The position numbers were made by a program, and so were the translations under genes. The notes under the pieces were generated by a model. The model ran no database searches, was not told where the DNA came from, and was given only the letters and a program-made list of their open reading frames with translations. From IMG/VR virus record IMGVR_UViG_3300044638_006829, positions 1-56,434 of that record: 56,434 nucleotides of DNA; one strand, written 5' to 3'. Source of the DNA: a virus. Shown piece after piece: positions 1-7,634 of the stretch; the stretch's first letter is position 1, and the number at the start of each line of letters is the position of its first letter.

Positions 1-86
1 TTACGTAACAGTCGGATATCTTCTTTCAGGAAAAACAAATTTTCAAACGGTCAGTCGAGCTGACGCATATAGACTGCGCAAGTTCA

Positions 87-359
87 TTGAATCGCACAAT
101 GGAACGATTTTTTGGTTCGATCCTAACTGAAGACGAAGCTGTACATCACCCTGCTCACTATACGCAAGGCGATATTGAGTGTATTGATGCTCTGCGAGCT
201 GCTTTAGGTGTTGAAGGTTTTAGAGCGTACTGCAGAGGAGCCTGCTTTAAATACCTGTGGCGCACAGAACACAAAAACGGAGTTCAAGACCTGCAGAAAT
301 GTGCGTGGTATTTGGATCGTTTGATAGAAGAAACAATTAAATCCTCTAAGCTGTCTTAA
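87..359 (+). CDS. DUF3310-type small phage protein
   Basis: A 90-residue protein matching what I recall of the DUF3310 family, small phage proteins of uncertain function sometimes annotated as nucleotide-kinase related. Visible signature elements in order are HPAHYTQG (about residues 21-28), IECIDAL, a YCRGACFKYLWR segment, and a closing DLQKCAWYLDRLI. The frame opens with TTG at 87; an ATG at 99 (starting MERFF) is an equally good start and keeps the domain. It precedes the virion gene block by only 14 nt. Family assignment is fairly sure; biochemical role is not known to me. Confidence 0.75.
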   Translation: MNRTMERFFGSILTEDEAVHHPAHYTQGDIECIDALRAALGVEGFRAYCRGACFKYLWRTEHKNGVQDLQKCAWYLDRLIEETIKSSKLS

Positions 360-373
360 GCACTTGAGTTCGT

Positions 374-658
374 ATGGATGTTCGCGCGTTTGGTTCGGTT
401 TATGGACAGACAGCTGCCCTGCCTTACGGCAGTGGTTTTGGCTGGACTCCTGTGCAAGGACGTATAAATTTTCCAGCATGTCGAGCTATTTTTATCGAAG
501 CTAAAGCGTCCTCCGCTAAAGATACACTTAGTGTTCAGTTATCGGATGCTCCTGGGCAAACATCTACTGCCATAAATTTAGAAGGAAACACGTTAATTCC
601 TCTCTCTTGTACGGCACTTATTAGCGGAACTGTTCAGGGGGTATTTGTTCTATTTTAG
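374..658 (+). CDS. Small beta-rich protein, paralogue of the next gene
   Basis: Unrecognised 94-residue protein, rich in small, beta-prone residues and without signal peptide or membrane segment. It is clearly paralogous to the product of 738-1022: both begin MDVRA-GS-Y-QTA-LPY-SG, share an ACRA motif near residue 38, and end with a LIPLS/LLPLS then ISG block and an aromatic-hydrophobic C-terminus. Size, composition and position at the head of the virion block suggest a small beta-sandwich capsid decoration or fibre accessory, but that is inference. The ATG start at 374 aligns exactly with the paralogue. Confidence 0.6.
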   Translation: MDVRAFGSVYGQTAALPYGSGFGWTPVQGRINFPACRAIFIEAKASSAKDTLSVQLSDAPGQTSTAINLEGNTLIPLSCTALISGTVQGVFVLF

Positions 659-737
659 TGAGCATTTATACGCATTTATGTCTGATTGTGAATGTTTAAA
701 TGTTAGTTGCTAAACTACTCTGAGCCATTTGTGTTGT

Positions 738-1022
738 ATGGATGTTCGAGCTTTAGGCAGTTACTACCCGCAAACTGCGTCTTTACCTTATGCTAGTGGC
801 CACCCACTTACAATCAGTGGTCGTTCCCATAATTTTGCCGCTTGTCGTGCTGTTTACATAAACGACGGCACGGCTAATCACGATTTGCAAGTTGTGTTTG
901 CAGATGGTCTAGGTGTTCCTGTTACCTTAAAACGCGTTACACCTAACGATTTGCTTCCTTTGTCTATTGTCACAATCAGCGGTGCTCAGACCACCGTAGC
1001 TGAAGTTGTACTTCTGTACTAA
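738..1022 (+). CDS. Small beta-rich protein, second paralogue
   Basis: Second copy of the small beta-rich family, also 94 residues when started at the ATG at 738. The frame stays open upstream to a TTG at 729, but 738 matches the paralogue residue for residue. Conserved with its neighbour: MDVRA-GS-Y-QTA-LPY-SG at the N-terminus, FAACRA near residue 37, and the LLPLS/ISG block near the end. The gap from the first copy (659-737) is AT-rich and may hold a promoter. Its stop overlaps the next start as TAATG, indicating translational coupling. Function unknown; virion surface role inferred from size and context. Confidence 0.6.
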   Translation: MDVRALGSYYPQTASLPYASGHPLTISGRSHNFAACRAVYINDGTANHDLQVVFADGLGVPVTLKRVTPNDLLPLSIVTISGAQTTVAEVVLLY

Positions 1023-1249
1023 TGGCCGACATAGCTAAGAAAAAAGATCCCGCCAAGTGGGCTCAAGCTAAGGCAAAAGCTCGCGCAAAACTTGGCGGAC
1101 ATAGTGCTCGCGCAATGCAGCTTGCGACTAAGTACTATAAAGATGCGGGCGGTCGGTATGCCGGCAAAAAATCGTCCGAAAATCGGCTGAGTCGCTGGTC
1201 TAAAGAAGACTGGCAAACTCGCGAAGAATACGAAAAAGGCTCGGACTGA
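1022..1249 (+). CDS. Basic small protein, N-terminal half of a DUF5872-like pattern
   Basis: A 75-residue lysine-rich protein with the run SARAMQLATKYYKDAGG, then GRYAGKKS and a closing LSRWSKEDWQTREEY. From memory this resembles the N-terminal half of a widespread small virus protein (DUF5872-like) in which the W-K-E-D-W segment is followed directly by a RYLPRRAW-type segment. Here that second segment is found in a separate gene (1494-1715) after an unrelated 81-residue ORF. Start ATG overlaps the upstream stop (TAATG) and its own stop overlaps the next start (TGATG). Likely a nucleic-acid-associated or virion protein; function unknown. Confidence 0.6.
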   Translation: MADIAKKKDPAKWAQAKAKARAKLGGHSARAMQLATKYYKDAGGRYAGKKSSENRLSRWSKEDWQTREEYEKGSD

Positions 1250-1494
1250 TGGCTTCCTCTTACTCGACTAAAGATCTCGTCACAGCCCTGACAGGAGAAC
1301 GCCGAGGTTTTCGTGACGATTCTTTATCCGATGTAACTTCAGCTGAGCTTTTTTCGGATATCACAGGCAGCGACAGTCGACGACTCGCCTTGTTAGGTCG
1401 GATTATTGAACCCCTCAAGGATGAGCTGTTGAAAGCGGCTCAGCTGTCTCAAGGCACGGTTGCTCCTGTTAACAAGTTGTCGCAATACATCTGA
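1249..1494 (+). CDS. Hypothetical protein between two DUF5872-like halves
   Basis: Unrecognised 81-residue protein, coupled at both ends by TGATG overlaps. It has a polar N-terminus (ASSYSTKDLVTALTGERRGF) and a helical, leucine-rich second half ending in KLSQYI. No membrane segment, signal peptide or cysteine motif. It separates the two genes that look like the N- and C-terminal halves of one DUF5872-like protein, so it may be an insertion that became fixed, or the halves may always have been independent. Confidence 0.55.
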   Translation: MASSYSTKDLVTALTGERRGFRDDSLSDVTSAELFSDITGSDSRRLALLGRIIEPLKDELLKAAQLSQGTVAPVNKLSQYI

Positions 1495-1715
1495 TGGCAG
1501 ACCTCGCTCGCGAAAAAGGTCGAACTGAGCGGTATTTGCCGCGTCGAGCGTGGGCTGAGTTGTCTCCCTCTGAGAGACGGGCTACGGATGAGGCTAAAAA
1601 ACGGGCCACTCATGGCGATAAACCTGTGAACACCCGTGTGCCAAACACGGAAAAAGCTAAAGAAGCGAGGCGCCGTGCTTCCGAGTATATTAAAAAGCGG
1701 GCGACTAAGGCTTAG
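1494..1715 (+). CDS. Basic small protein, C-terminal half of a DUF5872-like pattern
   Basis: A 73-residue very basic protein. Key segments are ERYLPRRAWAELSPSERRAT near the N-terminus and TRVPNTEKAKEARRR near the C-terminus. This pattern (RYLP-x-x-AW, LS-x-x-E-x-x-AT, then VPNT-K-AK-AR) is what I recall as the C-terminal half of the DUF5872-like proteins whose N-terminal half corresponds to the gene at 1022-1249. The strong positive charge suggests nucleic-acid contact. It starts in a TGATG overlap and is followed after 2 nt by the next gene. Function not known. Confidence 0.6.
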   Translation: MADLAREKGRTERYLPRRAWAELSPSERRATDEAKKRATHGDKPVNTRVPNTEKAKEARRRASEYIKKRATKA

Positions 1716-1717
1716 CT

Positions 1718-2032
1718 ATGAATCCGTACTCTCGTGCAGCTGATTTTTTTGGTCGGTCTTACTCTGATCAGAATGCTGCTGCCGTGAGACAGGAGAGGGA
1801 TACGGAGCGAACTTCGGATGATGCCGACATCAATCCTTATTCCACAAACCTAACTATTGGTGCTGTTCCTCCGTCCGTTAACGCACCTGGCGGCGAGCAA
1901 GCAGACATCAACGACTACGTGACAGACGTTAAAGAAGATTTGATATCTAAGGCTCAGGCCAAGCGGCGCCCGACTAACGGCGAACCCGCGTATCGCGCTG
2001 GTGGAGGCATCAATTACGCCGTTAAGCGCTAA
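1718..2032 (+). CDS. Hypothetical polar protein
   Basis: Unrecognised 104-residue protein, polar and probably largely disordered, rich in Asn, Asp, Ala and Pro. It carries a short internal similarity, INPYS near residue 38 echoing NPYSRAA at the N-terminus. It ends with a glycine-rich, basic tail (AGGGINYAVKR). Two nt separate it from the upstream gene, so it is probably co-transcribed with the string of small coupled genes before it. A virion or assembly role is plausible from position only. Confidence 0.5.
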   Translation: MNPYSRAADFFGRSYSDQNAAAVRQERDTERTSDDADINPYSTNLTIGAVPPSVNAPGGEQADINDYVTDVKEDLISKAQAKRRPTNGEPAYRAGGGINYAVKR

Positions 2033-2056
2033 TATGCTGGCAGCTTAAGACCTGCC

Positions 2057-2893
2057 GTGCTTTTCGATTGTTTTCTGTATTTTGACGAAAAAGAGCTTCT
2101 CGAACTGCGTATCGAGATGCTTAAAGATGTTGTAGATGGTTTTATTATCACTGACGGCAACCGTACGTTTAAAGGCGACCCAAAACCTTTTACGTGCGTA
2201 GATACTATTCGGGAACTCGGGCTTCCTGAAGAAAAAATTCAAGTTTTACACGTCGAGCTGCCCACGCCTGAGGACATTGCCAACCCGTGGGCACGGGAAT
2301 ACGCCCAACGGGATGCTTTGGGCGTCGGAATGCGGATGACTCCGCCCGATTCGGTTTTCTTCTTCAGCGATGTAGATGAGATCCCTAAACCCGAAGCTTT
2401 GCTAGAGGCGGTTGAGCTGGCTAAAGCGGATACCAGTCGGTGTGTGCGCCTGTCGATGCCGATGTTTTACGGGCGAGCTGATCTTCGCGTGCTGAATCCG
2501 GAGGGGAACCCTGCCGAAGCTCCTACGAATTGGACTTGCGGCACAGTTGTGCTCCACGAACACCTGACTCAAACTCCGTCGCAAATCCGATCCAACCCGA
2601 ACGACATTGTTGTAGGTAATTGCGATGCGGGTTGGCACTTCAGCTGGATGGGAGACGCTGAAAGAATGAAACGTAAGGTCACTTCGTTCTCTCACTGTTA
2701 CGACGTTATCCCTAATGCGGTAGCGCCTGCGGATAGCCCTGAAATGTTGGCTTATTTGGACTCGTATAAAGCTTCGGCTGGCGGTACGGATCCTCTTGGC
2801 CGTGGGGATCACGTTTTAGTTCCTTATCCGCATGATCTTTTGCCGGAAAAATTGTTTAAACTTGAGAGAGTGAAGCAGTATCTGTTGCCGTGA
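2057..2893 (+). CDS. Glycosyltransferase family 17-like protein
   Basis: A 278-residue protein resembling GT17 enzymes (beta-1,4-mannosyl-glycoprotein N-acetylglucosaminyltransferase family). Evidence: the N-terminal pattern MLFDCFLYFDEKELLELRI, then DVVDGFIITDGNRTFKG-PKP, and the likely sugar-nucleotide/metal motif SDVDEIPKP near residue 105, followed by a late WHFSWMG segment. GT17-like proteins are known in phages and giant viruses, but their acceptors are usually unknown. It may glycosylate virion or host-surface components; this is inference. The start is GTG at 2057 without an obvious Shine-Dalgarno. Its stop overlaps the next start as GTGA, so the two are coupled. Confidence 0.8.
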   Translation: MLFDCFLYFDEKELLELRIEMLKDVVDGFIITDGNRTFKGDPKPFTCVDTIRELGLPEEKIQVLHVELPTPEDIANPWAREYAQRDALGVGMRMTPPDSVFFFSDVDEIPKPEALLEAVELAKADTSRCVRLSMPMFYGRADLRVLNPEGNPAEAPTNWTCGTVVLHEHLTQTPSQIRSNPNDIVVGNCDAGWHFSWMGDAERMKRKVTSFSHCYDVIPNAVAPADSPEMLAYLDSYKASAGGTDPLGRGDHVLVPYPHDLLPEKLFKLERVKQYLLP

Positions 2894-3585
2894 CATCCCA
2901 AGCTAAAGCTTTGCTCGGTCAAGCTATTCAAAGTGCGGGAGAAAGTCTCACGAGGAAAGAAGCTTCTAAAATTTCGCGGTCTACTGGCAAATCCGTCGCT
3001 CAGGTAATGGCTAAGGCCCAAGATAAAGGGGTGGCTTTAGGTTCTGGTTTAGTTAATAAGTTTAATCGCGGTCTGATGGGGCCGAATTTGGGCGATACTC
3101 GCTCTTTCTTCGGCGTTACTTTAGGGCAGCCTGGTGTCGATAAAGGCACAACGCGCGCTTTAGAAAAGTTAGCTCCTCTGCAAAATTTACAGATGAGCAA
3201 AGGTACTGTTTATGCGGGGTATAGCACCACCACTACCCCAGGGGCTACGCGTAACACGCCTATGGAGGGTTTTTCTTCCACTCCGGCTCGTACTACCTAC
3301 AACCCTATTGTCTTACCTAAGAGTTTATTCACTGCGAATCAAACAGCGCCCGCTCAAGCTTCGACAACTACTGAAACAACTGCTTCAACACCTGCAACCA
3401 CTACTCCCGCAACCTCAACTACCGCTACAACGACGCAAACTCCAAGCGCACCTACTGCTGCGGAGAAAAAGCCTAAGACTATTAAGGATAAACTCAAAGC
3501 TGTTCAAGCTAAAGAGAAGGCTTTAAAATTTCAGCTGAAAACCAAGCGTCAAGAGCGAAAGGCTGCCGCTCAAACTGGAGCCTGA
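2890..3585 (+). CDS. Hypothetical virion-type protein with Thr/Pro linker
   Basis: A 231-residue protein of unknown function. Residues 1-110 are a mixed, weakly helical region; about residues 110-195 form a Thr/Ala/Pro-rich linker with TTTTP and TTTTQT runs; the C-terminal 35 residues are a Lys/Gln-rich, probably coiled-coil basic helix. It starts with GTG overlapping the upstream TGA (GTGA). The linker plus basic helix, just before the portal gene, fits a minor virion or head-assembly protein, but no family is recognised. A leucine-rich ORF in the +1 frame (3212-3526) is a by-product of the Thr/Pro codons. Confidence 0.55.
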   Translation: MTSQAKALLGQAIQSAGESLTRKEASKISRSTGKSVAQVMAKAQDKGVALGSGLVNKFNRGLMGPNLGDTRSFFGVTLGQPGVDKGTTRALEKLAPLQNLQMSKGTVYAGYSTTTTPGATRNTPMEGFSSTPARTTYNPIVLPKSLFTANQTAPAQASTTTETTASTPATTTPATSTTATTTQTPSAPTAAEKKPKTIKDKLKAVQAKEKALKFQLKTKRQERKAAAQTGA

Positions 3586-3633
3586 GTCGCTGCTAGTGTT
3601 CTGCTGTAATCTTCCCACGAGTAATTCTTAGAC

Positions 3634-5865
3634 ATGGCGGATACGCTCGGCGTTCGACAGAGGTTTAACGAGATTCTCGAAGCTTCTCGGACGCAAGATC
3701 GTTCGCATCAATCAGCCACCATGGTGGTTTTAAGTCATTTGCAGCAAATGGTGCTGCTTATGATTAAAAAAGGTCTATTTTTTTACTGTGAGCAGGACAC
3801 CTACAGAGCAAGAACTAAATTTATACAAGATTTACTTGATCTAAATAAGTTAGATATTCGATTTCCGGCGATTATTCGTAATTTTCTGTTAGACGGCTGC
3901 GGGTTGTTTTATTTCCGACCGGATCCCAAGCTGAAATATCAAATTTATTTCTTCTCTAAAGATCAATATAGGGTATACCATGATATTAACGGCAATATAG
4001 ATGAAGTTGTAATCATCTATAGCTATAAAGTACGGAATTCCAACCTTGGGCTTCCGTCCGACAGCTACGGAATGAACGAAAGGTTTGTTCGTATCTCAAT
4101 TACGAACGACCACATCAATGAATTTGAAGCCAATACTGAACTCAGCTTCGAACTCGAACCTGGCGCTATCCTCACTCCTCGAAACAGCCGCCCCAACAAT
4201 CTTGGGTTTATCCCAGCGGTAGAAGTACTAAACAAACCCAATAGCAGCGGTACAGAAGGCGAGGGCGAGTTTGAACCGTTCATGGAGCAGATCGTGCTTC
4301 ATGATCAGATGATGCGAAATATCGCCAAGAACATTGAGTTCTTCGGCAACCCCACGCTGATCAGCTCCCGTCCACGTAGTGATCTGGTCGAAGCTTCGGA
4401 TTCTGATCGTACTTTCCGTCCGACCATCAGCAGCCAAAGCGGATTTGCTGGTCGCGATACTCCGTCGACGCGTGTATCCGAGCCGTTCGGAGCTAGCTCT
4501 GGTATTGGCGGTTTGAAGGTTCCGCGTATCATCGCGAACGTCGAGCCCAACGACCGCGTGGGCTACATGACGCCTGACCCCGTAAACGGGGACATGAATC
4601 GTTACGCTTTGTTGCTGCGAGAAGAAATTCGCACAGCTCTGGGTGGTGTTGACGAAATCTCTATCTCAGCTGGTGCGACGGCTACGGAGATTAAAGGTCT
4701 GATGGGCAGGGCTCAGGCCACGGCTCTGCGGAAAAACAAAAGTTTCTTAACTTACGGGTTCTGCAAACTGATCGAGATGATTTTGTATCATCAAGAGCAA
4801 GTTTTCCGCGAGAGCTTTATTGCGGTTTCGGGTCTAAAGGAACCCAATCCTCCTAAGGAAGACACCCCCGAAAATCAAGAAAAGTATCAAGTTGCTCTCG
4901 CTAAATTCGAGGTCAAAGTTGATACGGCAATCAAGGCTGCTCTTGATAACAACGATGTTCCTGCAGGCGTTTACGGGCTTCCTCCTGACGGAGACAGGCA
5001 GGTAACGTATCGATTCCAAGGGGATGTTTACGAGGACACTGCGTACGACATCAACCAGAAATCTATTGTTGTTCGCAACCTGCAGGAATTAGGTGTCGAT
5101 TCTGTAGAGGCGTTGAAGTACTTGTTCCCGGACAAGACTGATTCTGAGCGTGGGGAGATGCTGAAAGGCTTCCCTTTCCGAATGATTCAGCAAACACAAG
5201 GCGCAATGCAGCAATTTTTAGTATTATTAAGTCAGATGTTGCAGACGCCACATCCACTTGCGCCGAATCAACCGCTTGCGGCTGATCCCCGGCTAAACCT
5301 AACGGGCCTGTTATACAGGACGTTCGATCACCTTGCGCAAGAACTGACTTACTCGGGCAGCTATGAGCCAGCAGATCCCAGCTTCGATCCCGAGCCCGGT
5401 CTCCCCGGCGGTAGCGGCCCCTCAGGCAGCGCCCTCGGCGGACATGGGCTCCACAGCCTATCCGCAGTGGGTAGCCAATACCCAGGCGGCACCTTCGGCA
5501 GTTATGCCCCAAGTGCCGTCGCCGGCAACACAGGCTTCGGTCCCTTCTACCAACAGCCAGTACAGCCAGTCTCCGTCAGCCTCCTCCCCGTCCAATCCCT
5601 GGGAAGCGGCGATGGGCAGTCTGGAACGGGTGATGTCTCGAATCTCCCCGTCCCCCAGCCAGGCACAACAGTATCCGCAGTACCAGATGGTGCCGCAGGA
5701 TACTCAACAGTACAGTCAGGTTTCACAGGCCCAGCCCTGGCAGTACCAAGCCCCTACGGATCCGCAGACCTCGTTCAGCAACGGATCTACAACCCAGACT
5801 TCTTATCCGACTTCTACGGAAGCGCAGTCCGCTCAACTAAGCGAGGCAACCGCCGCCGTAGTTAA
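3634..5865 (+). CDS. Portal protein with long overprinted C-terminal tail
   Basis: Likely portal (head-tail connector) protein, the dodecameric ring through which DNA is packaged. The first 580 residues have portal-like features: an aromatic FYCEQDTY segment early, alternating beta/alpha core with YFRPDPKLKYQIYFFSKDQYRVYHD-type sequence (cited here in part), a helical stem-like stretch around EEIRTALGGVDEISISAGATATEIKGLM (residues near 335-365), and position directly upstream of scaffold-like and capsid genes. The last about 165 residues (from 5363) are Gly/Pro/Ser-rich, end in KRGNRRRS, and overlap the next gene in another frame. Portals of this class are usually shorter, so the tail may be a late extension or open by chance. 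Confidence 0.75.
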   Translation: MADTLGVRQRFNEILEASRTQDRSHQSATMVVLSHLQQMVLLMIKKGLFFYCEQDTYRARTKFIQDLLDLNKLDIRFPAIIRNFLLDGCGLFYFRPDPKLKYQIYFFSKDQYRVYHDINGNIDEVVIIYSYKVRNSNLGLPSDSYGMNERFVRISITNDHINEFEANTELSFELEPGAILTPRNSRPNNLGFIPAVEVLNKPNSSGTEGEGEFEPFMEQIVLHDQMMRNIAKNIEFFGNPTLISSRPRSDLVEASDSDRTFRPTISSQSGFAGRDTPSTRVSEPFGASSGIGGLKVPRIIANVEPNDRVGYMTPDPVNGDMNRYALLLREEIRTALGGVDEISISAGATATEIKGLMGRAQATALRKNKSFLTYGFCKLIEMILYHQEQVFRESFIAVSGLKEPNPPKEDTPENQEKYQVALAKFEVKVDTAIKAALDNNDVPAGVYGLPPDGDRQVTYRFQGDVYEDTAYDINQKSIVVRNLQELGVDSVEALKYLFPDKTDSERGEMLKGFPFRMIQQTQGAMQQFLVLLSQMLQTPHPLAPNQPLAADPRLNLTGLLYRTFDHLAQELTYSGSYEPADPSFDPEPGLPGGSGPSGSALGGHGLHSLSAVGSQYPGGTFGSYAPSAVAGNTGFGPFYQQPVQPVSVSLLPVQSLGSGDGQSGTGDVSNLPVPQPGTTVSAVPDGAAGYSTVQSGFTGPALAVPSPYGSADLVQQRIYNPDFLSDFYGSAVRSTKRGNRRRS

Positions 5866-6286
5866 CCACTTCGGTATCGAAGCTCCTGCGATTCTGAACG
5901 AGTACTCCGTTACTCTCGAAGACACCCTGATCTCTCAGAATGAGACTCTGGAAGCTCTCGCCATGCGTGCGGGTGCCATGGAGCACATCCTGACTGATCC
6001 TGATCAGCTGGCCGATTACACCAACCGCTTCTTCACCGAGGTCTACCCCGTGGACGAAGATGGTCAGTATGACGCCAACAACGGTGTCAGCTACGAGCCC
6101 CGCTACGATCAGTTCCCCGCTGTCCCTGCTTCGGCCACGGCCGGTGCTCGCGGTGCGGATCCTGAGTCCCAGTGGAATGGTTTCACCCAAACCATGGATC
6201 AAAGCCCCGAAAACGCTTGGCGATATCTGGCTCAAATGAGCCCCGATGCTCTGCGCAGCAAACTGCTGTTCCTCGATAACGCCTGA
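5363..6286 (+). CDS. Scaffold-like capsid assembly protein, overlaps portal
   Basis: A 307-residue protein in the +1 frame relative to the portal. Its first 165 residues, inside the portal gene, are Pro/Ser/Ala/Gln-rich; residues 165-307 are helical and acidic (QSAQLSEATAAVVNHFG, then a series of ED/DPDQ segments), ending LRSKLLFLDNA. Position between portal and major capsid genes, acidity, Gln-rich disorder and helical C-terminus fit a scaffolding protein, but there is no family-specific motif. The ATG at 5363 has only a weak ribosome site (CGGGCAG). A start further down in the frame is possible and would shorten or remove the overlap. Confidence 0.65.
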   Translation: MSQQIPASIPSPVSPAVAAPQAAPSADMGSTAYPQWVANTQAAPSAVMPQVPSPATQASVPSTNSQYSQSPSASSPSNPWEAAMGSLERVMSRISPSPSQAQQYPQYQMVPQDTQQYSQVSQAQPWQYQAPTDPQTSFSNGSTTQTSYPTSTEAQSAQLSEATAAVVNHFGIEAPAILNEYSVTLEDTLISQNETLEALAMRAGAMEHILTDPDQLADYTNRFFTEVYPVDEDGQYDANNGVSYEPRYDQFPAVPASATAGARGADPESQWNGFTQTMDQSPENAWRYLAQMSPDALRSKLLFLDNA

Positions 6287-6316
6287 GCTAGGCTATATTC
6301 GGACAGAGACCTCAAA

Positions 6317-6342
6317 CCCTGCCGTGACTGGCGGGGTTTTTT
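6317..6342 (+). terminator. Rho-independent terminator after scaffold-like gene
   Basis: Stem 6317-6323 (CCCTGCC) with 6330-6336 (GGCGGGG), one G-U pair, six-base loop, followed by a run of six T. It lies 30 nt after the stop of the scaffold-like gene and points to a transcript end before the small genes leading to the capsid gene. Confidence 0.8.
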
Positions 6343-6375
6343 ATTGCTAAATTACATATAAGAGTTATTAAAACC

Positions 6376-6582
6376 TTGGCCCCCTTCAAATCGGAAAGCC
6401 AGCGCCGCAAATTTTACGCGATGGCCGAACGCGGTGAAATTTCTAAAGGCAAAGTCGCTGAGTACGAGCGTGAGACCAAAAAAGATTTGCCTGAAAAGGT
6501 TAAGTCTGATGAGAAACGTGCTGCCGCTAAAGCCAAAGCCGTAAAATTCAAGAAAAAGAAGGAGATGACCGAGCGTGGCTAA
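6376..6582 (+). CDS. Small basic phage protein (QRRKFYAM type)
   Basis: A 68-residue, very lysine-rich protein. Its N-terminus, FKSESQRRKFYAMAERGEIS, matches a small protein type I recall from many phages (consensus F-x-S-x-x-Q-R-R-x-x-x-A), found near head genes and of unknown function. The second half is a charged helix ending KKKKEMTERG. The frame starts with TTG at 6376; no better ATG lies upstream. Its end overlaps the next small gene by 8 nt. Confidence 0.6.
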   Translation: MAPFKSESQRRKFYAMAERGEISKGKVAEYERETKKDLPEKVKSDEKRAAAKAKAVKFKKKKEMTERG

Positions 6583-6751
6583 TCTAAATAGGCGTTCTAA
6601 GGGCTCTTCGGACGCATCTGCGACTATTGAAGCCCTTAAACAGGAGATTGATGCGCTAAAACAGCTGTATGTACAAGACATGCAGAACATTAGTGCGGAT
6701 ATGCAGACTCTGAATCAAAAAATTACGCCTGTAGTAACTGCCGAAGGTTAA
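6575..6751 (+). CDS. Short coiled-coil protein
   Basis: A 58-residue ORF starting GTG at 6575, overlapping the upstream gene by 8 nt. The product begins MANLNRRSKGSSD and continues as a heptad-patterned helix (IEALKQEIDALKQLYVQDM, then ISADMQTLNQKI) ending VVTAEG. An upstream GGAGATGACC stretch (6561-6570) provides GGAG as a Shine-Dalgarno 10 nt before the start. A short trimeric or dimeric coiled coil in this place could be a capsid- or connector-associated accessory; no family is recognised. Confidence 0.6.
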   Translation: MANLNRRSKGSSDASATIEALKQEIDALKQLYVQDMQNISADMQTLNQKITPVVTAEG

Positions 6752-6768
6752 ATTTCGACGCTTTATAC

Positions 6769-6776
6769 TATAAATA
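6769..6776 (+). promoter_or_regulatory. TATAAATA box, T4-late-promoter-like
   Basis: The octamer TATAAATA lies 17 nt before the ATG at 6793. It is identical to the classical T4 late promoter core. No T4-type late sigma (gp55) or clamp gene is recognised in this window, so it may simply be an AT-rich -10 element. Confidence 0.35.
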
Positions 6777-6792
6777 TCTGCCGGTCGCTTAA

Positions 6793-7539
6793 ATGTACGC
6801 ACCTTTAAGCAACTGGCGGTACGATCAAGGCCCTCATCGAATTGAAAGTGGCCCAAACTACGAAAGTTACGTAGTTGTTAGCTCGGGAATCCGAGATTTA
6901 GGCGCTGATACGGGAATTATTACTCCTGGAGCCCCTAATAGCGGACTTTGGTACAACACAACAGCGTGGCGAGCAGTTCCGCCCGCTGTTTCGGGTTACT
7001 GGACTGATTACCAGAACGTTGATTACGCTCCTAGTGGCGCTCTCAGTAGTTATGAGGGTTATAGACCTTTAGGAATATCAACTATTGCTGGCGTAAAGGT
7101 TTCCACGTCGTATGGGCCTCAATTTGGCCTGCGGACAGTTGGACAATCTACGTATTTCAACGGTTTAGCCCCGTCTAGTCAGGCATACACGCCATACAAC
7201 ACTCCTGACGACAATACGGCGGCTGAAGGCTACACCGGGGGTGGCGTCACGCATGGGAGGTATGAAGGCGGGATTCTGACTAATCCCACAAACGACACAT
7301 CTGGTTCTCGTGCCTCGTGGCAGTACAACCCACCTGTTTATTGTCGAACTTTTACGGAAACTGTCCGCAGCACAGCTCCGGGCCTAATGTCTTCGGCTCT
7401 TCGGTTTGTCTACAGGGGTAAGGCTGGCACTTACGTTTCTAATTACGCGTCTATCTACCATCAGGCTCCTGAGGGAGTTCGCGTTATGCTCCGAACTTAC
7501 AGCCCTACAGTTAATTCCAGTAATCAGAAAACTGGTTGA
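6793..7539 (+). CDS. Putative virion protein, Tyr/Gly/Ser-rich
   Basis: A 248-residue protein with no recognised family. It is beta-type in composition, rich in Tyr, Gly, Ser, Thr and Pro, with repeated YxP and PxxY patterns (for example QAYTPYNTPDD and WQYNPPVYC) and no membrane segment. It sits between a terminator and the major capsid gene and has its own possible promoter box at 6769. A minor capsid, head-fibre or head-closure role is plausible from place and composition only. Confidence 0.55.
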   Translation: MYAPLSNWRYDQGPHRIESGPNYESYVVVSSGIRDLGADTGIITPGAPNSGLWYNTTAWRAVPPAVSGYWTDYQNVDYAPSGALSSYEGYRPLGISTIAGVKVSTSYGPQFGLRTVGQSTYFNGLAPSSQAYTPYNTPDDNTAAEGYTGGGVTHGRYEGGILTNPTNDTSGSRASWQYNPPVYCRTFTETVRSTAPGLMSSALRFVYRGKAGTYVSNYASIYHQAPEGVRVMLRTYSPTVNSSNQKTG

Positions 7540-7587
7540 GCCGTTTTAAATAAACGCTAAGAATGCGACAACTACAGTTTGTGTGCG

Positions 7588-7593
7588 TATAAT
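7588..7593 (+). promoter_or_regulatory. Candidate -10 box upstream of major capsid gene
   Basis: TATAAT at 7588, 42 nt before the TTG start of the capsid gene, in the 95-nt gap 7540-7634. No convincing -35 element. Similar TATAATT-type boxes precede genes at 28673, 29870 and 30908, which gives the series some weight. Confidence 0.45.
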
Positions 7594-7634
7594 TTTGGTT
7601 AAAATACATATGTAGTTCTTCGGAGGTTGGCGCT

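Noticed and set aside
3212-3526. Leucine/glutamine-rich ORF in the +1 frame
   Set aside because: By-product of Thr/Pro/Ala codons in the linker of the 2890-3585 gene; no ribosome site and no sensible fold.
5063-5512. Minus-strand Arg/Cys-rich ORF in the portal gene
   Set aside because: Composition is that expected of an antisense shadow over GC-rich portal codons.
5350-5870. Programmed frameshift joining portal to the scaffold-like frame
   Set aside because: No slippery heptamer with downstream structure could be picked out near the overlap, and the second frame has its own ATG; kept as overlap only.
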